DNA of 64,000 bases from an uncultured Ellagibacter sp. Lineage in GTDB: Bacteria > Actinomycetota > Coriobacteriia > Coriobacteriales > Eggerthellaceae. Shown here in pieces: positions 1-8,560 of this stretch. The stretch spans positions 186,001 through 250,000 of the forward strand of contig NZ_CAKUBT010000001.1 of NCBI RefSeq assembly GCF_934643285.1, in the 5' to 3' direction. The position numbers and the translations under genes were made by a program. Position 1 is the first letter of the stretch. Each line of letters opens with the position of its first letter. The notes under the pieces are model-generated. The model made no database searches, was not told where the DNA came from, and saw only the letters and a list, made by a program, of their open reading frames with translations.

Positions 1-60
1 GCTGACGTGAACAACATCATCCTCACCATCGACCCCTGCATCAGCTGCACGGAAAGGTAG
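1..60 (+). CDS. [NiFe] hydrogenase large subunit, C-terminal end (partial)
   Basis: The window opens inside a coding frame that translates to 19 residues ending DPCISCTER before a TAG stop. DPCxxC is the second nickel-binding motif at the C-terminus of [NiFe] hydrogenase large subunits. The SCTER ending without a long cleavable tail resembles group-4 (Ech/CooH/Hyc-type) membrane hydrogenases. The next gene, six bases downstream, is the 2x[4Fe-4S] subunit that accompanies such large subunits, which supports the call. Subtype (Ech, Coo or formate hydrogenlyase) cannot be decided because the rest of the operon lies upstream. Confidence 0.8.
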   Translation, partial: ADVNNIILTIDPCISCTER

Positions 61-66
61 AAGAAC

Positions 67-435
67 ATGGGTGGATTCAAACTGGGAAAGATAACGCTCG
101 GCTCGCTGTTCAAAAAGCCTGAGACCGTGCTGTATCCTGTGGAGAAGAAGGAAACCCCCGCAGGACTTAAGGGCCATATCGTCAACGATGTCGATGTCTG
201 CATCCTGTGCGGCATCTGCCAGCGCCGCTGCCCCTGCGCTGCCATCGTAGTGGAGAAGCCCAACCGCAAATGGACCATCGACAAGTTCCGCTGCGTCCAG
301 TGCGGCACCTGCGTGCTCGAGTGTCCGAAGCACTGCCTGTCGATGGAGCCCGGATGGCCGGCGCCTTCGAAGGAGATGTACATCGAGTCCTTCGATGTTC
401 CCGAACATGCCAAGCCGGTGAAGAAGGTAAGCTAA
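67..435 (+). CDS. 2x[4Fe-4S] ferredoxin-like hydrogenase subunit (EchF/HycF/NuoI type)
   Basis: A 122-residue protein with two classical clusters, CILCGICQRRC near residue 45 and CVQCGTCVLEC near residue 77. This is the NuoI-like electron-transfer subunit of group-4 membrane hydrogenases, carrying electrons between ferredoxin and the NiFe large subunit. It begins six bases after the large-subunit stop, with AAGAAC just before the ATG, so the two are translationally linked. A strong stem-loop at 488-511 closes the operon, making this its last gene. The Lys/Pro-rich N- and C-termini have no recognisable domain. Exact subtype is inferred only from the neighbour. Confidence 0.85.
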   Translation: MGGFKLGKITLGSLFKKPETVLYPVEKKETPAGLKGHIVNDVDVCILCGICQRRCPCAAIVVEKPNRKWTIDKFRCVQCGTCVLECPKHCLSMEPGWPAPSKEMYIESFDVPEHAKPVKKVS

Positions 436-487
436 GAGCAGCATTCTCGTCCCGCTCATCGGGCGAAGGCTTCCGACTGCTCGCCTC

Positions 488-517
488 GAAGGGACCCTGA
501 GGGGTCCCTTCTCGTTT
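488..517 (+). terminator. Rho-independent terminator of the hydrogenase operon
   Basis: A perfect 10-bp stem, GAAGGGACCC (488-497) pairing with GGGTCCCTTC (502-511) around a 4-nt loop, followed by TCGTTTT. It lies 52 bases after the ferredoxin-like gene and before the rhaD-like gene. Confidence 0.85.
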
Positions 518-627
518 TGCGTTGATTCCGCTGTTCTCGGGGCTTATCCGTGAACCGAGCGGTATAGTCGGGCCTGTCGGCAAGAACGGCGCGCGATGCG
601 CTACGGACAGTGGAAGGTTGCGAAACG

Positions 628-1530
628 ATGGGTTTCTTCGATAGCGCGCAGGACGTGATAGACAAGGGAGTTTCGGCCGCGAAGGGCGTCGTCTCGGGTG
701 TCGCCGTGGAACAGCAGCCGTTCATGAAGGGCTTTGCGCGCCTGTGCGCCGATGGCTGGGAGCAAGGTTGGCACGAGCGCAACGGCGGAAACCTCACGTA
801 CCGCATGACCGATGGGGAAGTGGCGGACTGCCGCCCGTTCTTCTACGAGAACCCTTGCAATTGGATCCCCTTGGGCGTTCAGGCCGACAACCTTCGCGGT
901 GCGTTCTTCGCCGTGACGGGCGCGGGGCGCTATATGCGCAACGTTCCCCTCGACATCGCTCGCAATGTGGGGATCGTCGAGATCAACGCCGAAGGAGACG
1001 CGTGCCGTATCGTGTGGGGCCTCAAAGATGGCGGCATGCCTTCCTCGGAATTCCCCTCGCATTTCATGATTCATTCGGTTCGCGTGGACGTGACCGCAGG
1101 CTCGTCCCGCGTGCTCTACCATGCCCACCCGGTAAACGTGGTCGCGCTCACCTCCGTAATGCCGCTCGACGCTCGCGCTATCACGCGTGCACTCTGGAAA
1201 GTCATGACGGAGTGCATCATCGCTTTTCCGAAAGGCGTTGGCGTAGTTCCGTGGATGGTGCCGGGAGGATCTGAGATCGCGATGGCGACAGCAAAGCTCA
1301 TGGAGACTTTCGATGCGGTCATTTGGGCACAGCACGGTCTGTTCTGCTCGGGCGCTGATTTCGATTCCGCGTTCGGTCTCATGCACACCATCGAGAAGGC
1401 GGCGGATATCTATGTGAGGGCGCGCCTGCTCAACGGGGGCGGCGATTTTGCGAACACCATATCCGACGACGGGCTTCGCGCCATCGCCCGGGATTTGAGG
1501 CTGGATGTAAACGAGACGTTCCTCGATTAG
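628..1530 (+). CDS. rhaD: Rhamnulose-1-phosphate aldolase (class II aldolase)
   Basis: About 300 residues. It matches RhaD along its length as I recall the family: the ERNGGNLT segment near the N-terminus, a catalytic Glu at 141 in SSEFPSHF, and zinc ligands His165 and His167 (HAHP) and His236 (QHG). Their spacing (24 and 71 residues) nearly reproduces E. coli Glu117/His141/His143/His212. The enzyme cleaves L-rhamnulose-1-phosphate to DHAP and L-lactaldehyde. A GTG at 610 is in frame, but only the ATG at 628 has an AAGG at usable distance. No rhamnose isomerase, kinase or transporter is nearby, so it stands alone; a related fuculose/rhamnulose or salvage aldolase role is possible. Confidence 0.85.
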   Translation: MGFFDSAQDVIDKGVSAAKGVVSGVAVEQQPFMKGFARLCADGWEQGWHERNGGNLTYRMTDGEVADCRPFFYENPCNWIPLGVQADNLRGAFFAVTGAGRYMRNVPLDIARNVGIVEINAEGDACRIVWGLKDGGMPSSEFPSHFMIHSVRVDVTAGSSRVLYHAHPVNVVALTSVMPLDARAITRALWKVMTECIIAFPKGVGVVPWMVPGGSEIAMATAKLMETFDAVIWAQHGLFCSGADFDSAFGLMHTIEKAADIYVRARLLNGGGDFANTISDDGLRAIARDLRLDVNETFLD

Positions 1531-1711
1531 GCTTTTTCCAGCCGGGCTTTGGCGCACAGTGAGCAATTCGCGATCGAATAAACGTGCTGGCAACATCTCC
1601 GTGGGGAATCGGCGAAGTGTTTCGCTTCAGATAATGCAGGGCGCTATAATAATTCGCTGCAATTAACACGACTGACCCGCTGGGGCTTTATTTACTGGGG
1701 GCTTGGCTTAT

Positions 1712-2380
1712 ATGGCGAAGATGATAGACAAGGCCGCGAAGAACGACCTGACACCCGAGGAAGACGAGGTGCTCGACACCATCTTCACCATTCCAAATCT
1801 CATTTCGACGATTCGCCTGTGCATGGTTCCGTGCTTCATTGTTTTGCTTCTGACCGGCTACGACATCCTTGCGACGGTTCTTTTCGCCGTGGCGGCGGGA
1901 ACCGACTGGATCGACGGGCAAATCGCTCGCCGCACGCACACGGTCTCGAAGCTTGGCCGACTGCTTGATCCCGCCGTCGATCGCATCCTCATGATCTCAG
2001 GCGTTGTGTGCCTACTTGCCGTCGGGCGCCTGCCGCTCTGGGTCGTCGTCTTGGTCCTTGGCCGTGATTTGCTGCTTCTCATCGGCGGGGCGTATCTGCT
2101 CAAGAAGTGGCGCATTCGCGTTGCGGTTATCTATCCTGGGAAGGTGGCGACAACGTTTTTGTTCGTCGGATTTGCAGCGCTCCTTCTCAACTGGCCGGTG
2201 CTCGCCGGCATGGGGGTCGTTCCCTTCTCGTGGCTTCCCGGCTTCTCCTCGGACCCCTACTCGTGGGGTATCTGGTTCGTCTACGCAGGCCTTATCGTCG
2301 GTGCGTTCACTACGATCTATTACGTCGCGGCGGGGTTGCTCAAGCTATCTGCTGCGAAGCGTGAAATGCGTGCCGAATAA
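1712..2380 (+). CDS. CDP-alcohol phosphatidyltransferase family protein
   Basis: A polytopic membrane protein of 222 residues containing the complete CDP-alcohol phosphotransferase signature (DWIDGQIAR, then G-R-L-L-D-P-A-V-D), so it transfers a phosphatidyl group from CDP-diacylglycerol to an alcohol. Head-group acceptor is uncertain: glycerol-3-phosphate (PgsA) or, as a second copy, a cardiolipin-synthase-like role. A second, clearer PgsA is fused to PncC at 31.3-32.5 kb. A TTG at 1703 is in frame, but the GGGGG at 1697-1701 suits the ATG at 1712. A TATAAT sits at 1645-1650 upstream. The soluble N-terminal 25 residues are acidic. Confidence 0.8.
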   Translation: MAKMIDKAAKNDLTPEEDEVLDTIFTIPNLISTIRLCMVPCFIVLLLTGYDILATVLFAVAAGTDWIDGQIARRTHTVSKLGRLLDPAVDRILMISGVVCLLAVGRLPLWVVVLVLGRDLLLLIGGAYLLKKWRIRVAVIYPGKVATTFLFVGFAALLLNWPVLAGMGVVPFSWLPGFSSDPYSWGIWFVYAGLIVGAFTTIYYVAAGLLKLSAAKREMRAE

Positions 2381-2550
2381 CGCTTTGAGGCGCAGGAAAT
2401 CTAGTTTTGCCGCCCTTTTCCTATGACGGGGTAGGCACAAACGCTACACTGTACGAGTTAACCCTAGCTATCGGGTCAAATTTGCATCCAATAGCTTGGT
2501 GGCGTGGGCAAGGGCGCGTATGCGCTAGGCAAGACAAGGAAGGACTTGAG

Positions 2551-3858
2551 GTGTTTTTTCAAGAAGAAATCGAGACTATGCCGCGCGAACAGCTGCGCGA
2601 GCTTCAGCTCGAGCGAATGAAGAAATCGATCCGTCACGCGTACGACAATGTCGATTTCTATAAGAAGTCCTTCGCCGAGGCAGGTGTCACGCCCGACGAC
2701 CTGACCTGCCTCGAGGATCTCGCGAAGTTCCCGTTCGTCGTCAAGCAAGATATGCGCGACGCCTACCCGTTCGGCTTGTTCGCCGTTCCGAAGAAAGACG
2801 TCGCCCGCATCCACGCATCCTCCGGCACCACCGGCCAGGCGACGGTCGTGGGGCATACCGCAAATGACATTAAGAACTGGGGCGACTGCTTCGCCCGCGG
2901 CATCTACATGGTAGGTGGCACCGCGGATTCGACCGTTCAGGTGTCCTACGGCTATGGCCTGTTTACGGGCGGTCTCGGCGCGCATTATGGCGCGGAGGCG
3001 GCAGGTTGCTCGGTTATCCCGACCTCTTCGGGCAACACGAAGCGCCAGATCCAGATGATGGTCGATCTCGGCACCGACATCCTGTGCTGCACGCCTTCCT
3101 ATGCGCTTTATTTGGCCGATACGGCTATCAACATGGGCTATGATCCTGTAAAGGATTTCAAGCTCTCCGCCGGCATCTTCGGCGCCGAGCCTGCCTCCGA
3201 GAATATGCGACAGGAAATCCGCGACAAGCTCGGCATCCGCTACTGCGATGTGTACGGCCTGTCCGAGGTCATGGGTCCGGGCGTCGCGATGGAATGCTCC
3301 GAGTCCCATGGCTTGCATCTGGCGGAAGATCATTTCTTCGCCGAGATCATCGACCCTGAGACGCTCCAGCCGGTGCCTGACGGCACGTATGGCGAGCTTG
3401 TGTTCACCACGCTTACGCGCGAGTGCTGCCCGCTTGTGCGCTATCGCACGCGCGACATCACCCGCATCATCAACGAGGAGTGCGCATGCGGGCGCACCCA
3501 TCGCAAGATCGACCGCATCATCGGCCGCTCTGATGATATGATGATTATCCGCGGTGTGAACGTGTTCCCGTCGCAGATCGAGCAGATCATCACCGGCTTC
3601 GACGAGATCACGGCCCACTATCAAATTGTGCTCACCGACAACGGACCGCTTGACAAGGTCACGCTGAACGTCGAGACGGTGCCCGAGTTCCCGATCGACG
3701 AGATCCGCAAGCTCGAGGATTTGAAGGCGCGCCTTGGTGCCGAGCTCAAGAGCAACCTGCAGATTAAGGTCGATATCAAGATCGTCGAGCCGAAGTCTAT
3801 CGAGCGCAGCGAAGGCAAAGCCAAGCGTGTCATCGACTTGAGAGAAGGGAAGCACTAA
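2551..3858 (+). CDS. paaK: Phenylacetate-CoA ligase family, copy 1 (AMP-forming)
   Basis: A 435-residue adenylate-forming enzyme with the family landmarks: SSGTTGQATVVGHT (phosphate-binding loop), YGLSEVMGPGV (adenine loop), YRTRDI and RGVNVFPSQIEQII in the C-terminal domain. It activates phenylacetate or another aryl acid to its CoA thioester. The long frame extends to 2407, but the residues before 2551 are unlike PaaK; GTG at 2551 has AAGGAAGGA 7 bases upstream and gives the usual family length. It overlaps the following ACT gene by one base (TAATG), and a homologous pair lies at 8.5-10.4 kb. Substrate is inferred from the IorAB genes between the pairs. Confidence 0.9.
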   Translation: MFFQEEIETMPREQLRELQLERMKKSIRHAYDNVDFYKKSFAEAGVTPDDLTCLEDLAKFPFVVKQDMRDAYPFGLFAVPKKDVARIHASSGTTGQATVVGHTANDIKNWGDCFARGIYMVGGTADSTVQVSYGYGLFTGGLGAHYGAEAAGCSVIPTSSGNTKRQIQMMVDLGTDILCCTPSYALYLADTAINMGYDPVKDFKLSAGIFGAEPASENMRQEIRDKLGIRYCDVYGLSEVMGPGVAMECSESHGLHLAEDHFFAEIIDPETLQPVPDGTYGELVFTTLTRECCPLVRYRTRDITRIINEECACGRTHRKIDRIIGRSDDMMIIRGVNVFPSQIEQIITGFDEITAHYQIVLTDNGPLDKVTLNVETVPEFPIDEIRKLEDLKARLGAELKSNLQIKVDIKIVEPKSIERSEGKAKRVIDLREGKH

Positions 3859-4289
3859 TGATTTCTCAGCTGACTGTTTTCCTGGAGAACGACAAGGGTC
3901 GCCTCGCTTCTGCATGTCGCGTGCTGAGCGATGCGGGCGTGAACCTGCATGCCTTAAACCTCGCCGACACAGCTGACTTCGGCGTCGCCCGCGTGCTCGC
4001 CGATACGCCCAACGCCGCCGCCGAAGCGCTTCGCGCGGCTGGTTATCGCGCGACGGTCACCCCGGTTCTCGCTGTTCGCGTTCCCAACGTGAAGGGTGGG
4101 CTTGCGACGCTGCTCGAGTTTTTGGACCAGCAGTCCGTCAACATCGAGTACGGCTACTGCTTCTCCGTCAATCCCGAAATGGCGATCGATGTGCTGAAAA
4201 TTGGTGAAGCGGAAGGCATCGAGGCCAAGCTCGAAGCGGCTGGCTTCGCAACCGTATCCCCGGAAGAGGTTTACCAGCTTGATTGCTAG
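3858..4289 (+). CDS. Tandem ACT-domain protein, copy 1
   Basis: A 143-residue protein made of two ACT folds (about residues 1-70 and 72-143), each opening with a short beta strand and a helix of the DKGRLASACRVLSDAGVN type. ACT domains bind amino acids and regulate partner enzymes. There is no catalytic domain. The start overlaps the stop of the PaaK gene (TAATG), so the two are translationally coupled. A related stand-alone ACT protein precedes the second PaaK gene. A sensing role for aromatic or branched-chain amino acids controlling the ligase or its operon is a plausible inference, not shown. Confidence 0.85.
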   Translation: MISQLTVFLENDKGRLASACRVLSDAGVNLHALNLADTADFGVARVLADTPNAAAEALRAAGYRATVTPVLAVRVPNVKGGLATLLEFLDQQSVNIEYGYCFSVNPEMAIDVLKIGEAEGIEAKLEAAGFATVSPEEVYQLDC

Positions 4290-5691
4290 CTCTCGTCATA
4301 TCGCGCGCAGCGCCCGTGCCTCCTTCGGGGCGCGGGCGCTTTCCGCGCTTTGCGCCTGCGTTCTCGCAGTCTCGCTCTCGTTCGCCCTCATGCCCGCCAC
4401 CGCTTTCGCCGGCGTCGCGAAAACCGATGTTGTCGCTGGCGAGACCGTTGAGTCGCGCGGGCTTGCCGTCTCTCAGTGCCCAAGCATCGATGCGACGTAT
4501 GCCTATGTTGTCGACGGCAACGGCACGGTGTATTTCGAGCGTAACCCGGACACACAGACGCATATCGCATCGGTGACTAAGATTATGACGGCGATTGTTG
4601 CTCTGGAGAACTCCCAGCTCACCGACCAGGTGACGGTTAGTGCTCAGGCAGCCTCCATCGGCGAGTCCTCCGCGTCGCTCAAAGAGGGCGACGTGCTTTC
4701 CATGGAGGACGCCATCAAGGCGCTTCTCACCTCGTCGGGCAACGACGCGGCGATCGCTATTGCGGACACTGTCGGTGCGAAGCTTGGAGGCGAGGGCGGC
4801 GCACAGGCGGCATTCGTTGCCGCGATGAACGCCAAGGCGGCGGCTCTCGGATGCGCGAACACACTGTTCGCGAATCCCCATGGGCTCGACTTCAACCAGT
4901 ATGCGGGCGATATGCACAGTACGGCCCGCGATGTGGCAACGATGTCCGCCTACGCGATGAAAAGCCAGACGTTCCGCGATATCGTCTCGAAGGACAAGGC
5001 GACGATCACGGTCACGCGCGGGGGAGTAGCAACTCCGCTCGAGCTGGAATCGACCGATGAGCTTATCGGCGTCTACGAGGGTGCTTGCGGCATAAAGACG
5101 GGATTCACCTCGCTCGCCGGGGAATGTTTTGCGGGTGCCTGCAACCGCGATGGGCTCGACTTATATGCAATCGTGCTCAACTCGTCAAGCGAGCAGCAGC
5201 GCTTCACGGACGCGAAGACGCTTTTCGACTGGGTATACGCCAATAGTGTGAACTACCCGTATGCCCATGCGAGCGAAACGGCTACGATGTCCTGGGGTTC
5301 TTCCACCAAGGAAGTTCCCGTCGTTGCCGAGGTCGCGCATGGCGATTGGACGGATAAGACGATCAAAGCGACCTTCTCCGAACCAGACGGCTCGGTCGAC
5401 GTGTTCTCGCTCAAAGGCAACGTGAGCTGTACAATGAGTTTCGACAACGTGAGCGGGAATGTGCATGAGGGCGACAAAGTTGGTAGCGCTGTCTTCAAGC
5501 AGCACAACGAGGCGATTGCCACGGTCGACCTTGTCGCGTGCGAGGACGTTGCGGCGCCGAATCCTCTTGAAGCTGCCGGTATTTGGGTGGGCAGGCTTCT
5601 GTCTCATTTCACCGGGAGTCAGACCGTTGCAACGTCCGTTGACTTGAACGACACCCCGCTTATCAACGACAGAACGAAGACCACGCTTTAA
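4279..5691 (+). CDS. D-alanyl-D-alanine carboxypeptidase (peptidase S11, PBP5-like)
   Basis: A 470-residue exported serine peptidase trimming the terminal D-Ala of peptidoglycan stem peptides. All three penicillin-binding motifs are present: SVTK with nucleophile Ser98 and Lys101, SGN at 153-155, and KTG from Lys273. The N-terminus is a typical signal peptide (Arg-rich start, hydrophobic core, ATAFA processing site). The frame is open upstream to 4201, but GGAAGAGG at 4262-4269 points to the TTG at 4279, overlapping the ACT gene by 11 bases. The region after about residue 300 corresponds to the PBP5 C-terminal beta domain. Its place within an aryl-acid cluster is probably positional rather than functional. 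Confidence 0.88.
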   Translation: MIASSRHIARSARASFGARALSALCACVLAVSLSFALMPATAFAGVAKTDVVAGETVESRGLAVSQCPSIDATYAYVVDGNGTVYFERNPDTQTHIASVTKIMTAIVALENSQLTDQVTVSAQAASIGESSASLKEGDVLSMEDAIKALLTSSGNDAAIAIADTVGAKLGGEGGAQAAFVAAMNAKAAALGCANTLFANPHGLDFNQYAGDMHSTARDVATMSAYAMKSQTFRDIVSKDKATITVTRGGVATPLELESTDELIGVYEGACGIKTGFTSLAGECFAGACNRDGLDLYAIVLNSSSEQQRFTDAKTLFDWVYANSVNYPYAHASETATMSWGSSTKEVPVVAEVAHGDWTDKTIKATFSEPDGSVDVFSLKGNVSCTMSFDNVSGNVHEGDKVGSAVFKQHNEAIATVDLVACEDVAAPNPLEAAGIWVGRLLSHFTGSQTVATSVDLNDTPLINDRTKTTL

Positions 5692-5734
5692 TTCGCTAGA
5701 CTTTCATAAGCAAGACGAAAGAAGGACAAGCATT

Positions 5735-6175
5735 ATGACTGAAACATGCCCCGTTTGCGGTGCAACTCTTAGCTCGGGTGCTTCCGCGTGTCCGACCTGC
5801 GGATTCAAATTGCTCGGTACGACGCAGAGCTTCAAGCCGTTCTCCGTCGAGGGCGGGGAAGTGCCTGCGGCGGAGCATCCGCAGCATCAGTTCGTTCTGA
5901 GGGTTGTGAAGGGCCCTCAGATCGGGATGGTCTTCAAGCTGGGCAACGCGCCGATGAGTGTGGGCCGCAGCCCGCAGTGCGACATCTTCCTAAACGATAT
6001 GACGGTCTCGCGCAGCCATGCCGTGGTCGAGCCGACTGGGGATGGCTATACGATCACCGACGACAGCTCGTTTAACGGGGTGTGGGTCAACAACGACAAT
6101 GTCGAGGCGCGCGAGCTTCACGAGGGCGACGTGGTGCAAATCGGAGCCTTCTGTCTCGTCTATCGGGAGGAATAG
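5735..6175 (+). CDS. Zinc-ribbon plus FHA-domain protein
   Basis: A 146-residue protein: an N-terminal zinc ribbon with two CxxC pairs (CPVCG, CPTCG) in the first 24 residues, a linker, and an FHA domain from about residue 55 with the conserved VGRSPQCDIFL, SRSHAVV and FNGVWVN motifs. FHA domains bind phosphothreonine peptides. The linker contains TTQSFKPF, reminiscent of the phosphorylated TTSVFRA segment of actinobacterial GarA/OdhI; that resemblance is my inference. A good Shine-Dalgarno (GAAAGAAGGAC) precedes the ATG. No Ser/Thr kinase lies in the window. Function unknown; a phospho-dependent adaptor is likely. Confidence 0.85.
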   Translation: MTETCPVCGATLSSGASACPTCGFKLLGTTQSFKPFSVEGGEVPAAEHPQHQFVLRVVKGPQIGMVFKLGNAPMSVGRSPQCDIFLNDMTVSRSHAVVEPTGDGYTITDDSSFNGVWVNNDNVEARELHEGDVVQIGAFCLVYREE

Positions 6176-6218
6176 GCGCATCGACGCATAAGGCGAGATT
6201 TACGAGAGGGAATTTCAC

Positions 6219-7949
6219 ATGGAATTGCTAAGCGGAAACGAGGCCATCGCGCAAGGGGCCTGGGAAGCTGGCGCGCGCATCGGCGTCGCATATCCGGGCA
6301 CCCCTTCGACCGAGACGCTCGAGGCGTTCGCGAAGAAGGACGGCGTCTACGCCGAGTGGTGCGTCAACGAGAAGGTTGCCGTTGAAGTGGGCATCGGCGC
6401 ATCTGCCGGCGGCGCCCGCGTTCTTTCGACCATGAAGCACGTCGGCGTGAACGTCGCGGCGGACCCGCTGTTCACGGCTGCGTATACCGGCGTCGGCGGA
6501 GGGTTTGTCGTGCTGGCTGCCGACGACCCCGGCATGTACTCCTCGCAAAACGAGCAGGATTCCCACTACTACGCCTGCGCGGCGCATATTCCCATGCTCG
6601 ACCCCGCCGATTCCGCCGAGGCGCTCGCGTTCACGCGCGACGCGTTCGAGCTTTCCGAGCGATTCGACGTGCCCTTCTTCATCCGCTCGTCGGTTCGCGT
6701 CTCGCATACGAAGACGCCGGTCGAGGTCGGGTCCCGAAAAGAGGTCGAGCCCGCTCCCTACGAGAGCAACCCTGCGAAGTGGGTCATGATGCCCGCGTTC
6801 GCGAAGCCGCGCCGCAAGGTGCAGCTTAAGCGCATCGAGGAGCTCACCGAATGGGCCGAGACCTGTACGTACAACCAGGTCATAAGGCGTGGCGACAAGA
6901 TCGGCGTCGTGTGCGCCGGCGCGGTCTCCCAGCATGTGCTGGAAGGTCTGCCGGACGCGTCGGTGTTCAAGCTCGGATGCACGTGGCCTCTTCCCGAGAA
7001 GGCGCTTCGCGCGTTTGCCGAGAGCGTTGAGGCGCTCTACGTCGTCGAGGAGGCGTCGTGCTACTTGACCGATGCCGTCTCTGCGCTTGGGATCGACGTC
7101 GCGAGCTTCCCTTGCCCCCTGCCGCGCGACGGCGAGCTCTCGGTCGGGCTCATCCGCGCCGCTTTCGGTTTCCCCGAGCCCGCGCACGCTGCCGCCCAGG
7201 CAGACGTTCCGGGCCGCCCACCTGCGCTGTGCCCCGGCTGCCCGCATCGCCTCGTCTTCAAGGAGCTCTCGCGCTGCAAGGCCATCGTGACGGGCGACAT
7301 CGGCTGCTACACGTTGGGCGCTTTGCCGCCGCTTTCCGCAATGGACACCTGCGTTGACATGGGCGCATCCGTGTCGATGGCCCACGGCTTCGAGCTTGCG
7401 TTCGCGGGTCGCGAGCATCGTCCCGTTGTCGCCGTGATCGGTGACTCCACGTTCGCGCATTCCGGCCTCTCGTCGCTCATCTCGACGGTTTACAACAAGG
7501 GCGCGGGCACCGTCTGCATCCTCGACAACCGCACGACGGCCATGACCGGCCGCCAGGGCAACCCGTTCAACGGCGAAACGCTCCAACACCGCCCCTCGCG
7601 CGAGCTCGATATGGAAGGCGTCTTGAAGGCGCTTGGCATCGAGGACGTTCGCACGGTCGATCCGCACGATGCGAGGGCCGTCCGTCGCGCCCTGAAAGAG
7701 GCAACTTCCGCTACCGATACGCTTTCGGTGATCGTCTTCAGGGCCCCGTGCGTTCTGCTCGAGCGTCATCGCGAGCCCGCATATGAGGTCTCTTCCCAGT
7801 GCACTGCATGCGGCGCGTGCATCACGCTCGGCTGTCCCGCGATTTCCAAGGACGAGTCGACCGGACAGGCGGTTATCGATCGCGACATGTGCATCGGCTG
7901 CGGGCAGTGCGCGCAGTACTGCGCACGCGGCTTCATCGTTCAAGATTAG
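6219..7949 (+). CDS. iorA: Indolepyruvate ferredoxin oxidoreductase, alpha subunit
   Basis: A 576-residue thiamine-diphosphate enzyme subunit that oxidatively decarboxylates aryl pyruvates (from Trp, Phe, Tyr transamination) to aryl-acetyl-CoA, reducing ferredoxin. Visible landmarks are the N-terminal pyrimidine-binding half, the TPP-binding half with GDIGCYTLG and GDSTFAHSG, and two C-terminal [4Fe-4S] motifs with cysteines at 528/531/534/539 and 558/561/564/568. It is followed 11 bases later by iorB, the usual partner. Flanking PaaK-type ligases could interconvert the CoA ester and free aryl acid, so the region probably serves amino-acid fermentation. Confidence 0.95.
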   Translation: MELLSGNEAIAQGAWEAGARIGVAYPGTPSTETLEAFAKKDGVYAEWCVNEKVAVEVGIGASAGGARVLSTMKHVGVNVAADPLFTAAYTGVGGGFVVLAADDPGMYSSQNEQDSHYYACAAHIPMLDPADSAEALAFTRDAFELSERFDVPFFIRSSVRVSHTKTPVEVGSRKEVEPAPYESNPAKWVMMPAFAKPRRKVQLKRIEELTEWAETCTYNQVIRRGDKIGVVCAGAVSQHVLEGLPDASVFKLGCTWPLPEKALRAFAESVEALYVVEEASCYLTDAVSALGIDVASFPCPLPRDGELSVGLIRAAFGFPEPAHAAAQADVPGRPPALCPGCPHRLVFKELSRCKAIVTGDIGCYTLGALPPLSAMDTCVDMGASVSMAHGFELAFAGREHRPVVAVIGDSTFAHSGLSSLISTVYNKGAGTVCILDNRTTAMTGRQGNPFNGETLQHRPSRELDMEGVLKALGIEDVRTVDPHDARAVRRALKEATSATDTLSVIVFRAPCVLLERHREPAYEVSSQCTACGACITLGCPAISKDESTGQAVIDRDMCIGCGQCAQYCARGFIVQD

Positions 7950-7960
7950 GAGGAGATCCG

Positions 7961-8542
7961 ATGAGTTCGAATACGAAAACGGTTCTTCTTTGCGGCGTCG
8001 GCGGTCAAGGCACGATTCTCGCCGCCGATTTGCTTGCCCGTGCTGCCGAGGAGAGCGGGCTCGATGTGAAGGTTTCCGAGATCCACGGCATGGCTCAGCG
8101 CGGCGGCGCGGTGACCACCGTCGTGCGATTCGGTGATAAGGTCCAGTCCATGATCGCCGATTTGGGCTCGGCGGACTGCGTCGTGTCGTTCGAGACGACC
8201 GAGGCGCTTCGCAACCTTCCCTATGTGAAGGAAGGTGGCAGCCTCTTTGTGAACGACGAGTCGATCAAGCCGCTTCCCGTCGCTACGGGGCGCGCCTCCA
8301 TGCCCGAGCATGCGCGCGAGCGGTTGCGCGATGCGGGGGCCATGCTCATTCCCGCAACCGAGCTTGCCCGCAAGGCGGGCACCACGAAGGCTGCCAACGT
8401 CGTGCTGCTCGGTGCGCTCTCTCGCGCCCTCGGCTTCCCGACAGAGGTGTGGAACCGGGTCATCGCCGCGCGCGTTCCCGAGAAGTATCTCGATGTCAAT
8501 CTCGAGGCGTTCAAGCTGGGTGCCTCGTTTTCCGCGGAATAA
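7961..8542 (+). CDS. iorB: Indolepyruvate ferredoxin oxidoreductase, beta subunit
   Basis: A 193-residue gamma-domain type subunit with the GVGGQGTILAADLLA nucleotide-fold start and EIHGMAQRGGAV, both diagnostic of the 2-oxoacid:acceptor oxidoreductase gamma family. It completes IorA. The start ATG has an excellent AGGAGGAG eight bases away that overlaps the iorA stop, so iorAB are co-expressed. The frame stays open upstream to 7799 inside iorA, but those residues are out of family. The next gene, an ACT-domain protein, follows after 18 bases. Confidence 0.94.
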   Translation: MSSNTKTVLLCGVGGQGTILAADLLARAAEESGLDVKVSEIHGMAQRGGAVTTVVRFGDKVQSMIADLGSADCVVSFETTEALRNLPYVKEGGSLFVNDESIKPLPVATGRASMPEHARERLRDAGAMLIPATELARKAGTTKAANVVLLGALSRALGFPTEVWNRVIAARVPEKYLDVNLEAFKLGASFSAE

Positions 8543-8560
8543 GCGAGAAGGAGTGGTCTT

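Noticed and set aside
6228..7943. 571-codon open frame opposite iorA, and similar long frames opposite rnj, pnp, metH-mtaB and dnaJ
   Set aside because: Shadows of high-GC coding sequence; no ribosome sites or recognisable motifs, and the sense-strand genes are certain.
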